Assembly: GCF_900636365.1 (NCBI RefSeq)
Contig: NZ_LR134266.1
Location: 261,501 to 325,500, forward strand
Reading direction: 5' to 3'
DNA from: Streptococcus viridans
Lineage (GTDB): Bacteria; Bacillota; Bacilli; Lactobacillales; Streptococcaceae
DNA length: 64,000 nt
Positions 58,461 to 64,000 of the stretch are shown piece by piece (position 1 is the first letter of the stretch; each line of letters opens with the position of its first letter). The notes below the pieces were generated by a model. That model worked only from the letters and a program-made list of their open reading frames with translations, was not told the DNA's origin and made no database searches. The position numbers were made by a program, and so were the translations under genes.

Positions 58461-59702
58461 ATGGTTTTACCAAATTTTAAAGAAAACTTAGAAAAATACG
58501 CAAAATTGTTGGTGGCAAACGGCATCAACGTGCAACCTGGCCATACTTTGGCTTTGAACATCGATGTGGAGCAAAGAGAATTGGCCCACTTGATCGTGAA
58601 GGAAGCCTATGCCTTGGGGGCGCATGAAGTGATCATCCAATGGGCAGATGATTTTACTACCCGTGAAAAATTCCTCCATGCACCGATGGATCGCTTGGAC
58701 AACGTGCCTGATTACAAGATTGCAGAGATGAATTACCTCTTGGAACACAAGGCCAGTCGCTTGGGTGTGCGCTCGTCTGATCCAGGTGCCTTAAATGGTG
58801 TCGAGGCAGAGAAACTTTCGGCTTCTGCTAAGGCTTTGGGCATGGCCATGAAACCAATGCGCATCGCTACTCAATCCAACAAGGTCAGCTGGACAGTTGC
58901 TGCAGCAGCTGGTTTAGAATGGGCGAAAAAGGTCTTCCCAAATGCGGCGAGCGACGAAGAAGCAGTGGATCTCCTTTGGGATCAAATCTTCAAGACCTGC
59001 CGGGTGTACGAAGAAGATCCAGTCAAGGCTTGGGAAGAGCATGCTGCTATTTTGAAGAGCAAGGCAGATACACTTAATAAAGAACAATTCTCAGCCCTTC
59101 ATTACACAGCGCCAGGCACCGATTTGACCCTTGGCTTGCCAAAAAACCACGTCTGGGAATCTGCTGGAGCCATCAATGCCCAAGGCGAAGGTTTCTTGCC
59201 AAACATGCCGACAGAAGAGGTCTTCACAGCTCCTGACTTCCGTCGTGCAGAAGGTTATGTAACTTCCACAAAACCGCTTAGCTACAATGGGAACATCATT
59301 GAAGGCATCAAAGTGACCTTTGAAAATGGAGAAATTGTGGATATCACAGCAGAAAAAGGCGATCAAGTCATGAAAGATTTGGTCTTCAAAAACAAGGGAG
59401 CGCGTGCCTTGGGTGAATGTGCCCTCGTACCAGATCCAAGCCCAATTTCCCAATCAGGCATCACCTTCTTTAATACCCTCTTCGATGAAAATGCCTCTAA
59501 CCACTTGGCCATCGGGGCAGCCTATGCAACCAGCGTAGAAGGTGGAGCAGAGTTCACAGAAGAAGAACTCGAAGCAGCCGGCCTCAACCGCTCAGACGTC
59601 CACGTTGACTTCATGATCGGCTCAAGCCAAATGGATATCGACGGCATCCGTGAGGATGGAACACGCGTCCCAGTCTTCCGCAACGGAGATTGGGCAATAT
59701 AG
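58461..59702 (+). CDS. pepS: Aminopeptidase PepS, M29 family
   Basis: The 413-residue protein matches the M29 thermophilic aminopeptidase family, with metal-binding Glu/His blocks at 'LGECALVPDPSPIS', 'HLAIGAAY' and C-terminal 'HVDFMIGSSQMDIDG'. It removes N-terminal residues from peptides in the cytosol. The ATG at 58461 follows aaaagga; the in-frame TTG at 58455 is part of the spacer. Directly followed by the 111-bp repeat array. Confidence 0.94.
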   Translation: MVLPNFKENLEKYAKLLVANGINVQPGHTLALNIDVEQRELAHLIVKEAYALGAHEVIIQWADDFTTREKFLHAPMDRLDNVPDYKIAEMNYLLEHKASRLGVRSSDPGALNGVEAEKLSASAKALGMAMKPMRIATQSNKVSWTVAAAAGLEWAKKVFPNAASDEEAVDLLWDQIFKTCRVYEEDPVKAWEEHAAILKSKADTLNKEQFSALHYTAPGTDLTLGLPKNHVWESAGAINAQGEGFLPNMPTEEVFTAPDFRRAEGYVTSTKPLSYNGNIIEGIKVTFENGEIVDITAEKGDQVMKDLVFKNKGARALGECALVPDPSPISQSGITFFNTLFDENASNHLAIGAAYATSVEGGAEFTEEELEAAGLNRSDVHVDFMIGSSQMDIDGIREDGTRVPVFRNGDWAI

Positions 59703-59709
59703 GGAGCAG

Positions 59710-60167
59710 GACAGAAATCGGTAGACGCAGTCTCGATTTCGTAGTCCTGCCCCCGCACAGTTGATTAGGAAGTACGAGTACCGCAGGTAGGAGTAGTTCC
59801 AATCAACCACTGCGCCAAGAGACAGAAATCGGTAGACGTAGTCTCGATTTCGTAGTCCTGCCCCCGCACAGTTGATTAGGAAGTACGAGTACCGCAGGTA
59901 GGAGTAGTTCCAATCAACCACTGCGCCAAGAGACAGAAATCGGTAGATGAAGTCTCGATTTCGTAGTCCTGCCCCCGCACAGTTGATTAGGAAGTACGAG
60001 TACCGCAGGTAGGAGTAGTTCCAATCAACCACTGCGCCAAGAGACAGAAATCGGTAGATGAAGTCTCGATTTCGTAGTCCTGCCCCCGCATAGTTGATTA
60101 GGAAGTGCGAGTACCGCAGGTAGGATTAGTTCCAATCAACCACTGTGCCGAGAGAAAGAAATCCGGT
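59710..60167. repeat. Tandem array of four 111-bp repeats (plus partial fifth)
   Basis: Units start at 59710, 59821, 59932 and 60043 with gacagaaatcggtaga; a diverged fifth start is at 60154. Each unit has GAAATCG/CGATTTC and TTGATT...AATCAA stems, the same parts as the dispersed repeats at 25164, 32193 and 36510. Because 111 is a multiple of three, long open frames appear on the minus strand; I take these as artefacts. With the flanking sequence this fills the 679-base gap between pepS and the hexosaminidase. Confidence 0.9.
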
Positions 60168-60200
60168 ACTCAGAGCCTTTGTTTTTAGAATACATCAATA

Positions 60201-60234
60201 AAGAGTTTGGTTTTAAGAGCCAAGCTCTTTTTTT
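60201..60234 (+). terminator. Terminator downstream of the repeat array
   Basis: Imperfect stem AGAG..TTGG / CCAA..CTCT followed by seven T. Confidence 0.7.
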
Positions 60235-60311
60235 GTCCGCTAGTTTTAATGAAATATAGGGATAAAATTTTATAGCTTCTTCTCTTAATTAAAGAACCTT
60301 TCAAAGAAGGC

Positions 60312-60357
60312 TTGACGAGGGCCTGCTTTCTAGATAGACTGGAAGTAAGCGTTTACA
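60312..60357 (+). promoter_or_regulatory. Promoter and cre site of the hexosaminidase gene
   Basis: TTGACG (60312-60317) and TAGACT (60335-60340) are 17 bases apart. agtaagcgtttaca (60344-60357) is within one mismatch of cre on the complementary strand and would overlap the transcription start, so CcpA should block initiation when preferred sugars are present. Confidence 0.7.
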
Positions 60358-60372
60358 CAAAACAAATTTTAG

Positions 60373-63948
<3,576 letters not shown>

Positions 63949-64000
63949 TCAGCCCCCCGATTGAACTAAGTTTTTCTATTTTCCAGAGATGGAAAAGGAA

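Noticed and set aside
59622..60032. 136-aa minus-strand frame with a repeated 'VVDWNYSYLRYSYFLINCAG' unit
   Set aside because: It is created by the 111-bp repeat, whose length is a multiple of three; it overlaps the pepS end antisense and has no ribosome site or family.
59703..60167. CRISPR array
   Set aside because: Units are contiguous 111-bp repeats without unique spacers, and no cas gene is present.

Overview
This 64 kb window is a chromosomal segment of a viridans-group Streptococcus. The manganese transport block (PepO-type peptidase divergent from ATPase, permease, lipoprotein and thiol peroxidase) together with a FimA-like lipoprotein suggests S. parasanguinis or a close relative. 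That species call rests on remembered protein similarity and gene order, not on a search. Other streptococcal marks are ClpL, a two-domain StrH-like hexosaminidase with an LPXTG anchor, PolC, Rel followed by Dtd, the uppS-cdsA-rseP-proS run, extended -10 promoters and a sigma-X (competence) box. No rRNA, tRNA, CRISPR array, prophage or intact insertion sequence was seen.

Layout. 0-4.4 kb: a membrane metalloprotease, small housekeeping genes, prmA and rsmE. 4.4-10.2 kb: a cell-wall CpdB-type nucleotidase, then rel and dtd separated by a duplicated repeat. 10.2-17.3 kb: metal homeostasis, with a DtxR/MntR-type regulator, thiol peroxidase, a Mn-type ABC transporter and divergent pepO sharing an operator-like inverted repeat. 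17.5-23 kb: glycerol dehydrogenase, a TPR-type regulator with an ABC exporter, and a 46-residue double-glycine peptide followed by a CPBP membrane protease. 23-28 kb: an oligopeptide-binding lipoprotein and leuS, whose last codons are repeated twice downstream with hairpins. 28-28.7 kb: a two-peptide bacteriocin locus on the minus strand behind a perfect TACGAATA competence box. 28.7-36.4 kb: a class I amidotransferase-like hydrolase, a GH1 phospho-beta-glucosidase, a second regulator plus ABC exporter module, and glmS. 36.7-43.3 kb: a HAD phosphatase and a seven-gene cluster joining two gapless UroD/MtaA-like paralogues, a small membrane protein and a polar amino-acid ABC importer. 43.3-51.7 kb: clpL with a structured leader, then yajC, uppS, cdsA, rseP and proS. 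51.8-64 kb: two exported proteins, polC, an overlapping small-gene pair, pepS, a tandem array of 111-bp repeats and the hexosaminidase.

How the parts work together. The metal block links a sensor, importer, peroxide defence and a secreted-type peptidase through one control region. The peptide genes (22.0 kb and 28.0-28.6 kb) carry canonical double-glycine leaders, but no peptide exporter of the ComA/BlpA kind lies in the window, so export must be supplied elsewhere. The two regulator/ABC modules have the same architecture and may be peptide-sensing immunity or export units.

Most worth following up are the UroD-like/ABC cluster, which carries the zinc-methyltransferase His-x-Cys...Cys motif rather than a heme-pathway context; the competence-box bacteriocin locus; the orphan double-glycine peptide with its CPBP partner; and the leuS 3' repeats, whose stems differ between copies in a compensatory way. 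A family of structured terminator-like repeats occurs at four places and is expanded to a 111-bp tandem array before the hexosaminidase.
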